The notes beneath the pieces were generated by a model. The model was given only the letters and a program-made list of their open reading frames with translations, was not told the DNA's origin and ran no database searches. 38,913 nucleotides of DNA, from NCBI GenBank assembly GCA_009380005.1, contig WHSQ01000005.1, positions 1 to 38,913 on the forward strand, read 5' to 3'. This DNA is from Actinomycetota bacterium (GTDB lineage Bacteria; Actinomycetota; CADDZG01; WHSQ01). Positions 8,608 through 16,398 of this stretch are shown here, in pieces. Positions within the stretch are counted from its first letter, which is position 1, and every line of letters begins with the position of its first letter. Made by a program: the position numbers and the translations under genes.

Positions 8608-9117
8608 ATGGAGACCATGGACCAGTACAGAACGCAACCTTTCGAGCCTGAGCCGGACCCGGCGTACGACGATTGGGGGGACTACGAAGACCCCCGGCCC
8701 AAGATCCTCTGGGGTCGTGTCGCCGTACTGGGAGGGGCCCTGCTCATCGCCTTCCTGCTTGGTCGCGCGATGGCGCCCGACGGCATCCCCCAGTCTCGGT
8801 TGGCCAGCGCACAGGACCAGAGAGACGAGCTGCAGGGTCAGGTGGACCAGTTGAGCACCGAGCTGCGCCAGACCCAGCGTCAGCTCACCCAGCTCCAGAA
8901 CTCGCCTCCTCCGGCGGAGACCCAAGAGGAGCCGGAGGCCAAGGAGGAAGAACCGACGATCTACGAGGTCAAGTCGGGTGACACCCTCCTGGGTCTGGCT
9001 CAGGAGTTCTACGACGATCCCCAGCTGTCCGTTCTGATCGCCGAGGCGAACAACATGTCGGCGAACGCGAAGCTAAACGTCGGCGACCAACTGATCATCC
9101 CGCCGAAGCCCGACTGA
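8608..9117 (+). CDS. Membrane-anchored LysM protein with coiled coil
   Basis: A 169-residue protein with an acidic cytoplasmic start (1-32), one transmembrane helix (about 37-54), a glutamine-rich coiled coil (about 66-98), a proline/glutamate linker and a C-terminal LysM domain (about 119-166, from EVKSGDTLLGLAQEFY to DQLIIP). LysM binds N-acetylglucosamine in peptidoglycan, so it probably ties the membrane to the wall. There is no enzymatic domain. The start ATG at 8608 follows GAAGGGA; a second in-frame ATG lies at 8617. A TAGGCT box at 8586-8591 could be its -10 element. Its partner or role is unknown. Confidence 0.88.
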   Translation: METMDQYRTQPFEPEPDPAYDDWGDYEDPRPKILWGRVAVLGGALLIAFLLGRAMAPDGIPQSRLASAQDQRDELQGQVDQLSTELRQTQRQLTQLQNSPPPAETQEEPEAKEEEPTIYEVKSGDTLLGLAQEFYDDPQLSVLIAEANNMSANAKLNVGDQLIIPPKPD

Positions 9118-9131
9118 TCGGGTCATCGCCC

Positions 9132-9539
9132 GTGGGGCGCTTCGAGATACTCGAGCACACGGCCGATGTCGGCGTGCGCGGGCGGGGCAAGGACCTGCCC
9201 GAGGCGTTCGAGATGGCCACGCGCGGCCTGGCGGATATCTGTGGGACGTGGGTGCCGGACGGTGGCGAGGTCGTCGACGTCCAGGTGCGAGCCGAAGATG
9301 TGGAAGCGGCGCTCGTCGACTGGCTGAATGAGGTTCTCTGGCTCCAGGACTCCCGCGACGCAGTCATCACTCGCATCGAGGTGGACGACGTGAGCGATCT
9401 AGGCGCGTCGGGACGACTGTGGCTTGCACCGCGCGAGGATGAGTTGGAAGGCACGGCAGTGAAGGCCGCGACCTATCACCAGCTCAGGGTCGCCCGGGAG
9501 CGTGATGGGTGGGTGACCGAGATCTACGTCGACGTGTGA
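9132..9539 (+). CDS. Archease, RtcB activator
   Basis: A 135-residue archease. The opening FEILEHTADVGV is the family signature, and the acidic metal-binding end is conserved (KAATYHQL, then EIYVDV at the C-terminus). Archease speeds guanylylation and turnover of the RNA ligase RtcB, and the rtcB gene lies 330 bp downstream on the same strand, which strongly supports the role. The start is GTG at 9132; only weak ribosome binding sequence precedes it, and it is 14 nt after the LysM stop, so it may be co-translated with that gene. A minus-strand dodecin gene separates it from rtcB. Confidence 0.94.
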   Translation: MGRFEILEHTADVGVRGRGKDLPEAFEMATRGLADICGTWVPDGGEVVDVQVRAEDVEAALVDWLNEVLWLQDSRDAVITRIEVDDVSDLGASGRLWLAPREDELEGTAVKAATYHQLRVARERDGWVTEIYVDV

Positions 9540-9562
9540 ACGACGGCTCCTCTTCGGACGGA

Positions 9563-9802
9563 TCAGCCGAGAGAGTCGGCCTCGATCAGGAAGGCCACCT
9601 TGCAATCGACCTTGTAGTTGGTGAGGCTGCCGTCGCTTCCGACGGTGGCGTTACTTCCCGTAACCTCGACGCCCTGGATGTTCCTAAGGCTCTGAGAAGC
9701 CACCTTCACCGCGTTGCGCACCGCGTCGCTGAACGAGTTGGGCGAACTCCCAACGAGCTCGATCACCTTCACGACCCCACCGGGCTGTTCTTCTGGTGAC
9801 AT
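9563..9802 (-). CDS. Dodecin-family small protein
   Basis: A 79-residue dodecin, a small beta-alpha-beta-beta protein whose relatives assemble into hollow dodecamers that hold flavins. The family pattern is clear: VVKVIELVGSSPNSFSDAV, then NAVKVASQSLRNIQG and YKVDCKVAFLIE. The tryptophan that stacks on flavin in classical dodecins (LRWFEV) is not present, and the glutamine usually in the HYQV strand is lysine here, so flavin binding in the known manner is doubtful. The start ATG at 9802 follows AGGAGG by 5 nt. It is read against archease and rtcB, being convergent with the first and divergent from the second. Confidence 0.9.
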   Translation of the reverse strand: MSPEEQPGGVVKVIELVGSSPNSFSDAVRNAVKVASQSLRNIQGVEVTGSNATVGSDGSLTNYKVDCKVAFLIEADSLG

Positions 9803-9855
9803 TGCTTCCTCCTCTCGCCGACGGTCTGGGCTTCCCTACCCCGCTCCAGAGCGGC

Positions 9856-9861
9856 TAACCT
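9856..9861 (+). promoter_or_regulatory. -10 box of a likely leaderless promoter for rtcB
   Basis: TAACCT ends 8 nt before the GTG start of rtcB. The intervening bases are gcgcgcgc and contain no ribosome binding site, which suggests initiation of transcription at or next to the start codon. Confidence 0.4.
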
Positions 9862-9869
9862 GCGCGCGC

Positions 9870-11309
9870 GTGGAACCGCGACGTATCGATGACTACGTGT
9901 GGGAGTTGCCCGTCGGCTTCGTCGACGGGATGAACGTACCCGGCCACGTCTTCGCAGGGGAGGCTCTCTTCCGGAAAGCCGTCCAGGACCGCGCCGTGGA
10001 ACAGGTTGCCAACGTCGCGACCCTGCCCGGGATCGTCGGCGCATCGCTCGCGATGCCCGACATCCACTGGGGCTATGGGTTCCCGATCGGGGGCGTCGCG
10101 GCCACCGATCCCGCAGCCCACGGTGTCATCTCTCCCGGCGGGGTCGGGTTCGACATCGGCTGCGGCGTTCGGCTGGTGCGCACATCCTTGCCTTGGACCG
10201 CCGAGGTGCGACCCAAGATCGGTGAGCTGGTGGATACGGTCGCTCGCCGCGTTCCGCGCGGCGTGGGCGGCAAGGGCAGGCTTCCGATCCGCCCGTCGGA
10301 GGTCGACGACGTGTGTCGTGATGGCGTTCGCTTCGCGTTGTCGCGTGGTGCCGGCTGGGAGGAGGATGCCGAATACACCGAGGATCGAGGGGCCCTCCCC
10401 GATCCCCGGCCGTCGGAGCTCTCGGATCGCGCGAAGGAACGCGGCGCACCGCAGCTGGGAAGCCTGGGGGCGGGCAATCACTTCCTGGAGATCCAGGTCG
10501 TTGACCAGATCCGCGACAAACGAGCGGCAGAGGTGATGGACATCCACGAGGGCAACGTGTGCGTGATGGTCCACTCCGGCTCCAGAGGGATAGGTCACCA
10601 GGCATGCACGGATCATGTGAAGAAGATCGACGGTCTGATGCGCGGACTGGACATCGATGTTCCCGACCGACAGCTGGCGTGCGTGCCGCTCGAGCACCCC
10701 GCGGCAGAGAGTTACCTGGGCGCGATGGATGCCGCGGGGAACTTCGCCAAGGCGAACAGGCAGGTGTTGACTCACGCAGCGCGCGAAGCGTTCGCGGCCG
10801 TGTTCAAGAGAACCGCCGGGGAGCTCGGCATGTCGGTCGTTTACGACATCTCGCACAACCTTGCGAAGATGGAGAGACACGACATCGACGGCAAGGAGCG
10901 CCTGGTGTGCGTCCATCGCAAGGGCGCGACCCGTGCGTTGGGCCCCGGGCACACGGAGCTGCCGGATCCGTACGACGAGATCGGCCAGCCGGTGGTCGTG
11001 CCGGGCAGCATGGGAAGCGCGTCCTACCTGCTCGTAGGACGGGCTTCATCTCGGTCGTTCGCTTCGACCTGCCACGGAGCAGGTCGTGCCATGAGTCGGA
11101 CGCAGGCGAAGAAGCGGATGACGGGCGAGGAGCTGAAACGCCAACTCGAGGATCAAGGCATCCTCGTCGCTCGCTCGAAGTGGAAGCTCCTTGCAGAGGA
11201 GGCCCCCTACGCGTACAAGGACTCCACCGAGGTCGTGGATACCTGCGAAGGAGCCGGTCTCTCCAAGGTCGTCGCCCGGCTGCGTCCCGTGGGCGTCATC
11301 AAGGGATGA
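9870..11309 (+). CDS. rtcB: RNA-splicing ligase RtcB
   Basis: A 479-residue RtcB, which joins RNA 2',3'-cyclic phosphate (or 3'-phosphate) ends to 5'-OH ends using GTP and Mn2+. Metal ligands are recognisable: C98 in GFDIGCGVR, H204 in GAGNHFLE, H235 in HSGSRG and H329 in DISHN. The guanylylated histidine is H402 in CHGAGR, and the nucleotide-binding HRKGATRALGPGH follows the family. Length matches archaeal-type RtcB. The frame is open from 9714, but family similarity begins at the GTG at 9870, just after a TAACCT box. It is probably activated by the archease encoded at 9132. In bacteria RtcB repairs tRNA or rRNA cut by toxins or stress nucleases. Confidence 0.95.
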   Translation: MEPRRIDDYVWELPVGFVDGMNVPGHVFAGEALFRKAVQDRAVEQVANVATLPGIVGASLAMPDIHWGYGFPIGGVAATDPAAHGVISPGGVGFDIGCGVRLVRTSLPWTAEVRPKIGELVDTVARRVPRGVGGKGRLPIRPSEVDDVCRDGVRFALSRGAGWEEDAEYTEDRGALPDPRPSELSDRAKERGAPQLGSLGAGNHFLEIQVVDQIRDKRAAEVMDIHEGNVCVMVHSGSRGIGHQACTDHVKKIDGLMRGLDIDVPDRQLACVPLEHPAAESYLGAMDAAGNFAKANRQVLTHAAREAFAAVFKRTAGELGMSVVYDISHNLAKMERHDIDGKERLVCVHRKGATRALGPGHTELPDPYDEIGQPVVVPGSMGSASYLLVGRASSRSFASTCHGAGRAMSRTQAKKRMTGEELKRQLEDQGILVARSKWKLLAEEAPYAYKDSTEVVDTCEGAGLSKVVARLRPVGVIKG

Positions 11310-11367
11310 TCAGCGTCTCGCGCTAACCTGCTGCATCCGGCAACGGGAAACGTACCGAAGAGGTGAG

Positions 11368-13020
11368 ATGACCCGGAGCACCGAGGCCGACCACGCGCAC
11401 CTGCTCGCCCGCGAGCAGAAGGCGCGAGCCGACGCCGAACGAGCGAATCGCCGTCTCAACCAGATCCAGACGATCCTCGAGACCGCCCTGGCCCACCTTT
11501 CGCTCGAAGATCTGCTGCCGGAACTGCTGAAGCGCGTGAGAGACATCCTGCACACCGATATCGGCACGATATTGCTGGTCAACGAAGAGGACGCCAATCT
11601 CCGAGCCCGCTCGTGGATCGGGATCGAGGATCAGCGCGCCCGCGAAGCGACGATCCCGATCGGTGAAGGGATCGCCGGCCTCGTCGCGCTGCGCCGGGAA
11701 CCCATGATCGTGGACCGGGGCGAGGAGCCGGCGGATACGCCGAAGATCTATCGAGGGATGCGATCGTTGCTCGCCGTTCCCCTCCTGATGGAGGGCCGCG
11801 CCATAGGGGTGCTCGTCGTCGGGACGCGGGAGGTTCATCGCTTCACCGAGGACGACGCACGCCTACTCGACTTCGCCGCGGACCGCATCGCGATCGCGAT
11901 CGCGAACGCCTCGCTCTACGAACGTGAGCATCGGGTGGCGATGATGCTGCAGCGTGCACTTCTACCCGAACGGCTGCCCGGTCGACCAGGACTGGATCTA
12001 GCCGCGCGGTACGTTCCCGGGGGCACCGGTGTGATGGTCGGCGGAGACTGGTACGACGTCGTGGTCCTGGACGGAGGCCGACTGGGCATCGCGATCGGCG
12101 ATGTCGTCGGGAGAGGTGCGCGCGCCGCGTCGATCATGGGACAACTACGCCACTCACTGCGGGCCTTCGCGCTGGACGGAGCTCATCCGGGCGAGTTGCT
12201 GTCGAAGCTGAACTCGGCCCTGGTCGACGACGTGGCCTCCGACATGGCGACGATCGTCTACCTCGAGATGAACGAGGAGAGGGGCGAACTGGTGTATGCG
12301 AACGCGGGCCACCCACCACCGGTTCTGAGACGGGCATCGGGCGAGGTCGAGCTCCTGGAGGCGACCGAGGGCATCCCGGTGGGCATCTGGCCCGATGCCG
12401 CGTATGGCGAAGCGGGCACTCGAATGGAAACGGGTGACACCCTGGTGCTCTACACGGACGGGCTCGTCGAGGAACGTGAGATACCGATCGATGAAGGGCT
12501 GATCAAGCTCGCCCAAGCCGCTGCCGAAGCACCGGGGTCGATGGATGAGTACTGCGAGATGCTGCTCGAGCAAATGGTTGGCGACGAAGACCCGGACGAC
12601 GACATAGCGATCCTCGCGGTGCACCGGACCACTTCACAACGCGCCACTCTCTCGCACTCGTTCCCATCCCATGTATCGGCCATCAGGGATGTGCGGGACA
12701 GGGTCCGCCGCTGGCTGGAGAGCCTGGGCGTTCATCCACACGACATCTACGACCTCATCCTGGCTGTGACGGAGGCCGCGGCCAACGCGATCGAACACCC
12801 ACGCGACTCGGAGACCCACGACTTCCAGGTCGACGGGGTCCTGCATGGTGACCGGCTCGAGTTGAACGTCCGCGATCACGGGAGATGGAGGGATCCGGCC
12901 CCCAGCGATCGTGGCCGCGGCCTGACGTTGATGCGTGGCCTCTTGGATCGCGTGGGGGTCGAGCGACTGACCCACGGCACACAGGTGCAGATGCGCAAGC
13001 GGGTTCGCCTGCTCGGCTAG
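11368..13020 (+). CDS. GAF-PP2C phosphatase-HATPase regulator (RsbU/RsbW-like fusion)
   Basis: A 550-residue regulator: coiled start (1-34), GAF sensor (about 35-185), SpoIIE/RsbU-type PP2C phosphatase (about 205-420) and GHKL ATPase of the anti-sigma kinase type (about 430-545). Phosphatase metal residues are in GGDWYDV (225-231), GDVVGRG, NAGHPPP, YTDGLVE and DDDIAIL. The ATPase N-box is EAAANAIEH and the glycine-rich part is DRGRGLTL. By family knowledge, such fusions dephosphorylate and also phosphorylate anti-anti-sigma (STAS) proteins in partner-switching stress control; no STAS or sigma-B gene is adjacent, so the target lies elsewhere. The ATG at 11368 has gaagaggtg upstream; a TAACCT box lies at 11324-11329. 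It follows rtcB by 58 bp. Confidence 0.92.
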   Translation: MTRSTEADHAHLLAREQKARADAERANRRLNQIQTILETALAHLSLEDLLPELLKRVRDILHTDIGTILLVNEEDANLRARSWIGIEDQRAREATIPIGEGIAGLVALRREPMIVDRGEEPADTPKIYRGMRSLLAVPLLMEGRAIGVLVVGTREVHRFTEDDARLLDFAADRIAIAIANASLYEREHRVAMMLQRALLPERLPGRPGLDLAARYVPGGTGVMVGGDWYDVVVLDGGRLGIAIGDVVGRGARAASIMGQLRHSLRAFALDGAHPGELLSKLNSALVDDVASDMATIVYLEMNEERGELVYANAGHPPPVLRRASGEVELLEATEGIPVGIWPDAAYGEAGTRMETGDTLVLYTDGLVEEREIPIDEGLIKLAQAAAEAPGSMDEYCEMLLEQMVGDEDPDDDIAILAVHRTTSQRATLSHSFPSHVSAIRDVRDRVRRWLESLGVHPHDIYDLILAVTEAAANAIEHPRDSETHDFQVDGVLHGDRLELNVRDHGRWRDPAPSDRGRGLTLMRGLLDRVGVERLTHGTQVQMRKRVRLLG

Positions 13021-13047
13021 GTCGGCGCGGCGCGACGGGCCGGGGAC

Positions 13048-13851
13048 TCAGGGGCGCTGACAGCGGGGACAATAGGTGGTCCCGCGCCCGCCCAGCACCA
13101 TCCTCCGAAGAGCCGTCGTGCAGCGCGGGCAGGGACGACCCTCCTGCCCATAGGCGACTAAGAAGGAGGCATTGCGTCCGGACTCGCCGTTGACCATCTG
13201 GAAGTCCCTGAAGGTGGTGCCTTCACGCTCGATGGCCGCAGACAACACGTCCCTTATCGCGGTGTGCAACGCGGCGGCTCGGGTTGGGCCCACTCGGCGC
13301 GAGGCCGGATGGATCCTCGCCGTCCACAGGGCCTCGTCCGCATAGATGTTGCCCACGCCGGCGACGGGCCGCTGGCTCAGGAGGTAAGGCTTCACCGCGG
13401 ACCGGGTCCTGCCTAGATCGGCGACGAACCGCCGAAGGTCGAACTCCTCCGAGAGGGGCTCGGGGCCCAACGCCGCCAGCGTCGGGAGCGACCCGTAATC
13501 GCCAGCTTCGACCACCGCGATGCGCCCGAAACGGCGGGCGTCCCGGAAGACCAGGGTGCGCCCGTCGTCCAACCACAGCCTCGCTCGCACCCAGTCGTCG
13601 TCGCGATCGAAACGGAAGGCGCCCGTCATGCCGAGATGAAGGATCAGCTCGAGGCCCTGGTCGAGCGGAGCGATCAGGAACTTGCCCTTCCGACCGACGC
13701 CTTGGATCTTCCGTCCCGGCAAGAGGCCCACCTGGTGGAACTGGCGCGGCAGCGTGGGTATCGGGTCCCACCACGCGTCGGTGATCGTGCGGCCGCTCAA
13801 CTCGGGATCGAGCTGACGACGGACGGATTCGACCTCTGGCAGCTCGGGCAC
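13048..13851 (-). CDS. mutM: Formamidopyrimidine-DNA glycosylase (Fpg/MutM)
   Basis: A 267-residue DNA glycosylase that removes oxidised purines such as 8-oxoguanine and nicks the abasic site. The N-terminus is PELPEVE after the initiator, giving the catalytic proline and glutamate; the second-helix lysine is in GRKGKFL, the helix-two-turn-helix in VAGVGNIYADEALW, and the C-terminal zinc finger has four cysteines (CPRC and YCPRC). All parts needed for activity are there. The GTG at 13851 is the start because PELPEVE must follow the initiator; the frame runs on upstream through csaA but is not coding there. The start lies 7 nt after TAATCT and about 20 bp from the csaA start on the other strand. 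Confidence 0.95.
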   Translation of the reverse strand: MPELPEVESVRRQLDPELSGRTITDAWWDPIPTLPRQFHQVGLLPGRKIQGVGRKGKFLIAPLDQGLELILHLGMTGAFRFDRDDDWVRARLWLDDGRTLVFRDARRFGRIAVVEAGDYGSLPTLAALGPEPLSEEFDLRRFVADLGRTRSAVKPYLLSQRPVAGVGNIYADEALWTARIHPASRRVGPTRAAALHTAIRDVLSAAIEREGTTFRDFQMVNGESGRNASFLVAYGQEGRPCPRCTTALRRMVLGGRGTTYCPRCQRP

Positions 13852-13857
13852 GGGCCT

Positions 13858-13864
13858 TAGATTA
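13858..13864. promoter_or_regulatory. Overlapping divergent -10 boxes between mutM and csaA
   Basis: TAGATT (13858-13863, plus) and TAATCT (13864-13859, minus) overlap by five bases. Each is followed after 7 nt by a GTG start: csaA at 13871 and mutM at 13851. Neither gene has a clear Shine-Dalgarno sequence. The two predicted transcription starts are 18-20 bp apart, as in bidirectional promoters built on a symmetric -10 element. Confidence 0.5.
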
Positions 13865-13870
13865 GTGGCC

Positions 13871-14263
13871 GTGGGAGTCGAAGGAGCCGCCAACCGGCAC
13901 ACCAGCGCGCCCGATGAGCTGGAACGCAAGCCCGACGTGGGGGCCGATGCCTTCTTCGCCGTAGACATGCGGGTGGGCGTGGTGCGAGAGGTTCAGGACT
14001 TCCCCGAAGCGCGCAAGCCGGCCTACAAGCTACGCGTCGACTTCGGTCCGGTCGTCGGCGATCTCTGGACCAGCGCCCAGACCACGAACTATGCGAAGGG
14101 CGAGCTCGTGGGCCGCAAGGTCGTCGGCGCGATCAACCTGGGGCCCCGGCGGATCGCGGGGTTCAAGAGCGAGTTCCTGGTGCTGGGCTCGATCGAACCG
14201 GACGGCACGGTGTTACTCCTCGCCGTCGACGACCACGCCGAACCCGGAGCTCCCATCGCGTGA
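13871..14263 (+). CDS. csaA: CsaA-like tRNA-binding domain protein
   Basis: A 130-residue protein with a single tRNA-binding OB fold, as in CsaA and the C-terminal part of methionyl-tRNA synthetase. Typical segments are FFAVDMRVGVV, FPEARKPAYKLRVDFG, TTNYAKGELVGRKVVGAINLGPRRIAG in the family positions, and a C-terminal FLVLGSIEPDG. The N-terminus is about 20 residues longer than Bacillus CsaA and not conserved. CsaA has been described as a chaperone with export-related activity and as a tRNA-structure binder; which applies here is unknown. Start GTG 13871 is 7 nt after a TAGATT box; GTG 13865 is possible. A rare TTA leucine codon occurs near the end. Confidence 0.88.
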   Translation: MGVEGAANRHTSAPDELERKPDVGADAFFAVDMRVGVVREVQDFPEARKPAYKLRVDFGPVVGDLWTSAQTTNYAKGELVGRKVVGAINLGPRRIAGFKSEFLVLGSIEPDGTVLLLAVDDHAEPGAPIA

Positions 14264-14291
14264 TGCCCCCCGCCTTATAGAGTCCCGGTCC

Positions 14292-15284
14292 ATGGAACGT
14301 CTCGGCCTCACGCTCGGACTCGTCGGCGCGCCGTTGGATCAGGCCCTCGAGATCTGCCGAGATGCGGAAGGTCTCGGTTATACGGATGTCTGGTCGGCCG
14401 AGGTCGGAGGCTCGGATGCGTTCGCCGTCCTGGCGGCACTGGCACCTCTCACGAACGACGTGCGGCTGGGAACCGCCATCGTGCCGGTCTTCACGCGACC
14501 CGCGGCGCTCATCGCGATGGGAGCCGCCACGGTTCAGAACCTGTCGAGGGGCCGTTTCGTTCTGGGCCTGGGAACATCTTCGCGGATCATCGTCGAACGG
14601 TGGATGGCACAGGATTTCGAACGTCCCTTGTCCACTCTCGCCGACGCCGTCGCCGGCGTTCGGGAGATCCTGTCCGGCAAGAAGGTCGATCTCGACGGTC
14701 AGATGCCGGCCCACGGTTTCCGGTTGGAGATGGGGGTCGAGTCACCGCCGATCTATATCGCGGCGCTCGGGCCGAAGGCCTGCCGGCTGGCCGGTCGGAT
14801 CGCCGACGGGGTCATCTTCTTCCTCAAGACCCCCGCCGGCGTGAGGGACTCTCTCGAGCACGTGCGTGCGGGGGCGCTCGAAGCCGGGCGCGATCCTGAC
14901 GAGCTCGACGTCGTGGCTCGCATCCCGGTGGCCGTCGATGAAGACCCGGATCTGTATCGCTTCATGTCGCAGAGACTGATCACGAACTACGCGATGGTGG
15001 ATGTGTACAACCGCTCGCTCGCCGCACAAGGGTTCGCCGACGAGGTCGCGGCGATCGCGAAGGCGTGGGGCGAAGGCGATCGGCGCGGAGCTTCGGCCGG
15101 CGTCAGCGACGAGATGATCGGCGCGCTGCAGATCCACGGTGACCCGGATGCTTGTCGTAGCCGGTTGCGCGAGTTCCGGGATGCCGGGATCAAGACACCC
15201 GTCCTGTTCCCGTTCTCTCTCGCCGGCGACGGCGCCGAGATCACCAAGAACGTGTGGCGGGTCGTCGAGGTCATGGCTCCCTGA
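14292..15284 (+). CDS. LLM-class (luciferase-like) oxidoreductase, probably F420-dependent
   Basis: A 330-residue (beta/alpha)8 flavin/F420-type oxidoreductase of the luciferase-like superfamily. Family landmarks are GLGYTDVWSAE, the strand RLGTAIVPVFTR, SRGRFVLGLGTSS and PPIYIAALGPKA. Actinobacterial proteins with this layout usually use coenzyme F420, related to methylene-tetrahydromethanopterin reductase, but FMN use cannot be excluded. The substrate is unknown. The ATG at 14292 lacks a Shine-Dalgarno sequence and lies 8 nt after TAGAGT (14278-14283), another leaderless candidate. The frame is open upstream inside csaA, but only as a shadow. Confidence 0.9.
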   Translation: MERLGLTLGLVGAPLDQALEICRDAEGLGYTDVWSAEVGGSDAFAVLAALAPLTNDVRLGTAIVPVFTRPAALIAMGAATVQNLSRGRFVLGLGTSSRIIVERWMAQDFERPLSTLADAVAGVREILSGKKVDLDGQMPAHGFRLEMGVESPPIYIAALGPKACRLAGRIADGVIFFLKTPAGVRDSLEHVRAGALEAGRDPDELDVVARIPVAVDEDPDLYRFMSQRLITNYAMVDVYNRSLAAQGFADEVAAIAKAWGEGDRRGASAGVSDEMIGALQIHGDPDACRSRLREFRDAGIKTPVLFPFSLAGDGAEITKNVWRVVEVMAP

Positions 15285-15386
15285 CCCAAGTGCGACCAAC
15301 GAGGCGGGAGGCGGTCGATCTGCGGAGGCACGCGCGAGTAGGCATCCCCGCCACGGGGTAACCCTCAACGAACGAGGAGGGATCCC

Positions 15387-15584
15387 ATGCAGAGGAACCG
15401 CATAGCCGCAGCGCTGCTCAGCACCACGCTGTTGTTGAGCGGCGGCATGGTCGCCTGCGACCGGGAGGACGAAGCCGACATCCGCGAGGGCGTCGAGGAC
15501 GCGAAGGAGACCGGGAAGAAGGTCGGCGATAAGGTCGAGGATGCAGTCGACGACGCAGTCGACACCGACGGCAAGGACGACTGA
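15387..15584 (+). CDS. Small acidic lipoprotein
   Basis: A 65-residue protein with a signal peptide (about 1-23) ending in MVAC, close to a lipobox, followed by a short highly charged segment rich in D, E and K (GVEDAKETGKKVGDKVEDAV). The repeated VEDA/VDDA pattern suggests an amphipathic helix. It resembles small entericidin-like or CsbD/YtxH-like tails in composition only; I do not recognise a family. The ATG at 15387 follows AGGAGGG by 5 nt, a strong site. Probably anchored to the outer face of the membrane; function unknown. Confidence 0.75.
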   Translation: MQRNRIAAALLSTTLLLSGGMVACDREDEADIREGVEDAKETGKKVGDKVEDAVDDAVDTDGKDD

Positions 15585-15732
15585 ACACCGCCTCCGACGA
15601 CCCCCCTCACGACGCGCCGGTGTTCAAACTTCCACCGAGCCGAGTTCTTCCGTCGACGCAGCGGTGCGGGAGGCCCCAGGTCGGGATTCTCGTAGCCGGG
15701 CGCGTGAGTGGAGGAGCGTGTTGCCGATCTAA

Positions 15733-16158
15733 CTATCCGCTTCGGAGTCGCCGGATCATCTGGCGAGGGCTCACGATCCGTAGTCCTCTTGTTCGAACCT
15801 GCTCGAAATGGCGATCCCGAGTCACGAGGAACTCAGCCTCGGCGGTGAGAGCGAGCGCCACGAGATAGTCATCGTTCGGATCATCGGGCACGACGCGGGG
15901 CGGATCCCGAGGGTCATCGAACGGTACGCCCTCCTCGAGGAGCCGTTGGGCGAATCCCTCCGCTTCTTCCTTGGTGATGTCGTACTTGTTGGATATCCGA
16001 GGATGAAGAAGCGCCCTTACGACCTCTTGGATGAGCCGGGGGCAAACGATCAGTTCGAATTCACCATCGAGCCACAGATCGAGAAGTTCGGTGGAGGCTC
16101 CCTCAGAGGTGAGAGTTCCCGCGATCAGGCAGTCGGCATCGATGAGGATATGGATAGA
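15733..16158 (-). CDS. PIN-domain toxin frame without a canonical start codon
   Basis: This frame, read leftward, encodes a complete PIN nuclease of the COG1569-like toxin family. It begins directly after the antitoxin stop as SIHILIDADCLIAG and ends at TAG 15733, 141 residues. The four acidic metal ligands are in place: D7 (LIDAD), E45 (LIQEVV), D96/D97 (DPNDDYLVALA) and D115 (LVTRDRHF). No ATG, GTG or TTG lies in frame before the first catalytic aspartate; the earliest GTG is past residue 85. It is in the same frame as the antitoxin, separated by one TGA. If base 16156 were absent, a TTG overlapping the stop (TTGA) would start MIIHILIDAD. So it is a frameshifted toxin, a sequencing slip, or a gene using readthrough or an AUC start. 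Confidence 0.75.
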   Translation of the reverse strand, partial: SIHILIDADCLIAGTLTSEGASTELLDLWLDGEFELIVCPRLIQEVVRALLHPRISNKYDITKEEAEGFAQRLLEEGVPFDDPRDPPRVVPDDPNDDYLVALALTAEAEFLVTRDRHFEQVRTRGLRIVSPRQMIRRLRSG

Positions 16159-16398
16159 TCAAGGCTTTCTCTCGCGTTGGTCTTGGGCACGAACCTCATG
16201 GACCGCTTTGGATGCGATATCGATAGCCTCTTCGTCCGAGAGCCGGGCCTTGGCTCTGATCCGCTCGATGATGCCAAGCCCCTCTCTGAGAGCGGCCTCC
16301 AGAACCTCCGACTGGCTCTTGTTAGAGCGAGCGGCGCGGATCCTCACTTGTCGCATGAGACTCTCGTCGATCGAGAGCGTCGTCTTCACCCTTGCCAT
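16159..16398 (-). CDS. Ribbon-helix-helix antitoxin
   Basis: A 79-residue protein. The first 45 residues form a ribbon-helix-helix DNA-binding domain (VKTTLSIDESLMRQVRIRA, then NKSQSEVLEAALREGL), and the charged C-terminal helix would wrap the toxin. It sits directly upstream of the PIN frame, the standard order for antitoxin and toxin, and would repress its own operon. The frame is open to 16530, but similarity starts at the ATG at 16398. The start codon falls at the end of three 8-bp tandem repeats, and an imperfect palindrome ccctatatcggg at 16419-16430 may be the operator. Confidence 0.85.
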   Translation of the reverse strand: MARVKTTLSIDESLMRQVRIRAARSNKSQSEVLEAALREGLGIIERIRAKARLSDEEAIDIASKAVHEVRAQDQRERKP

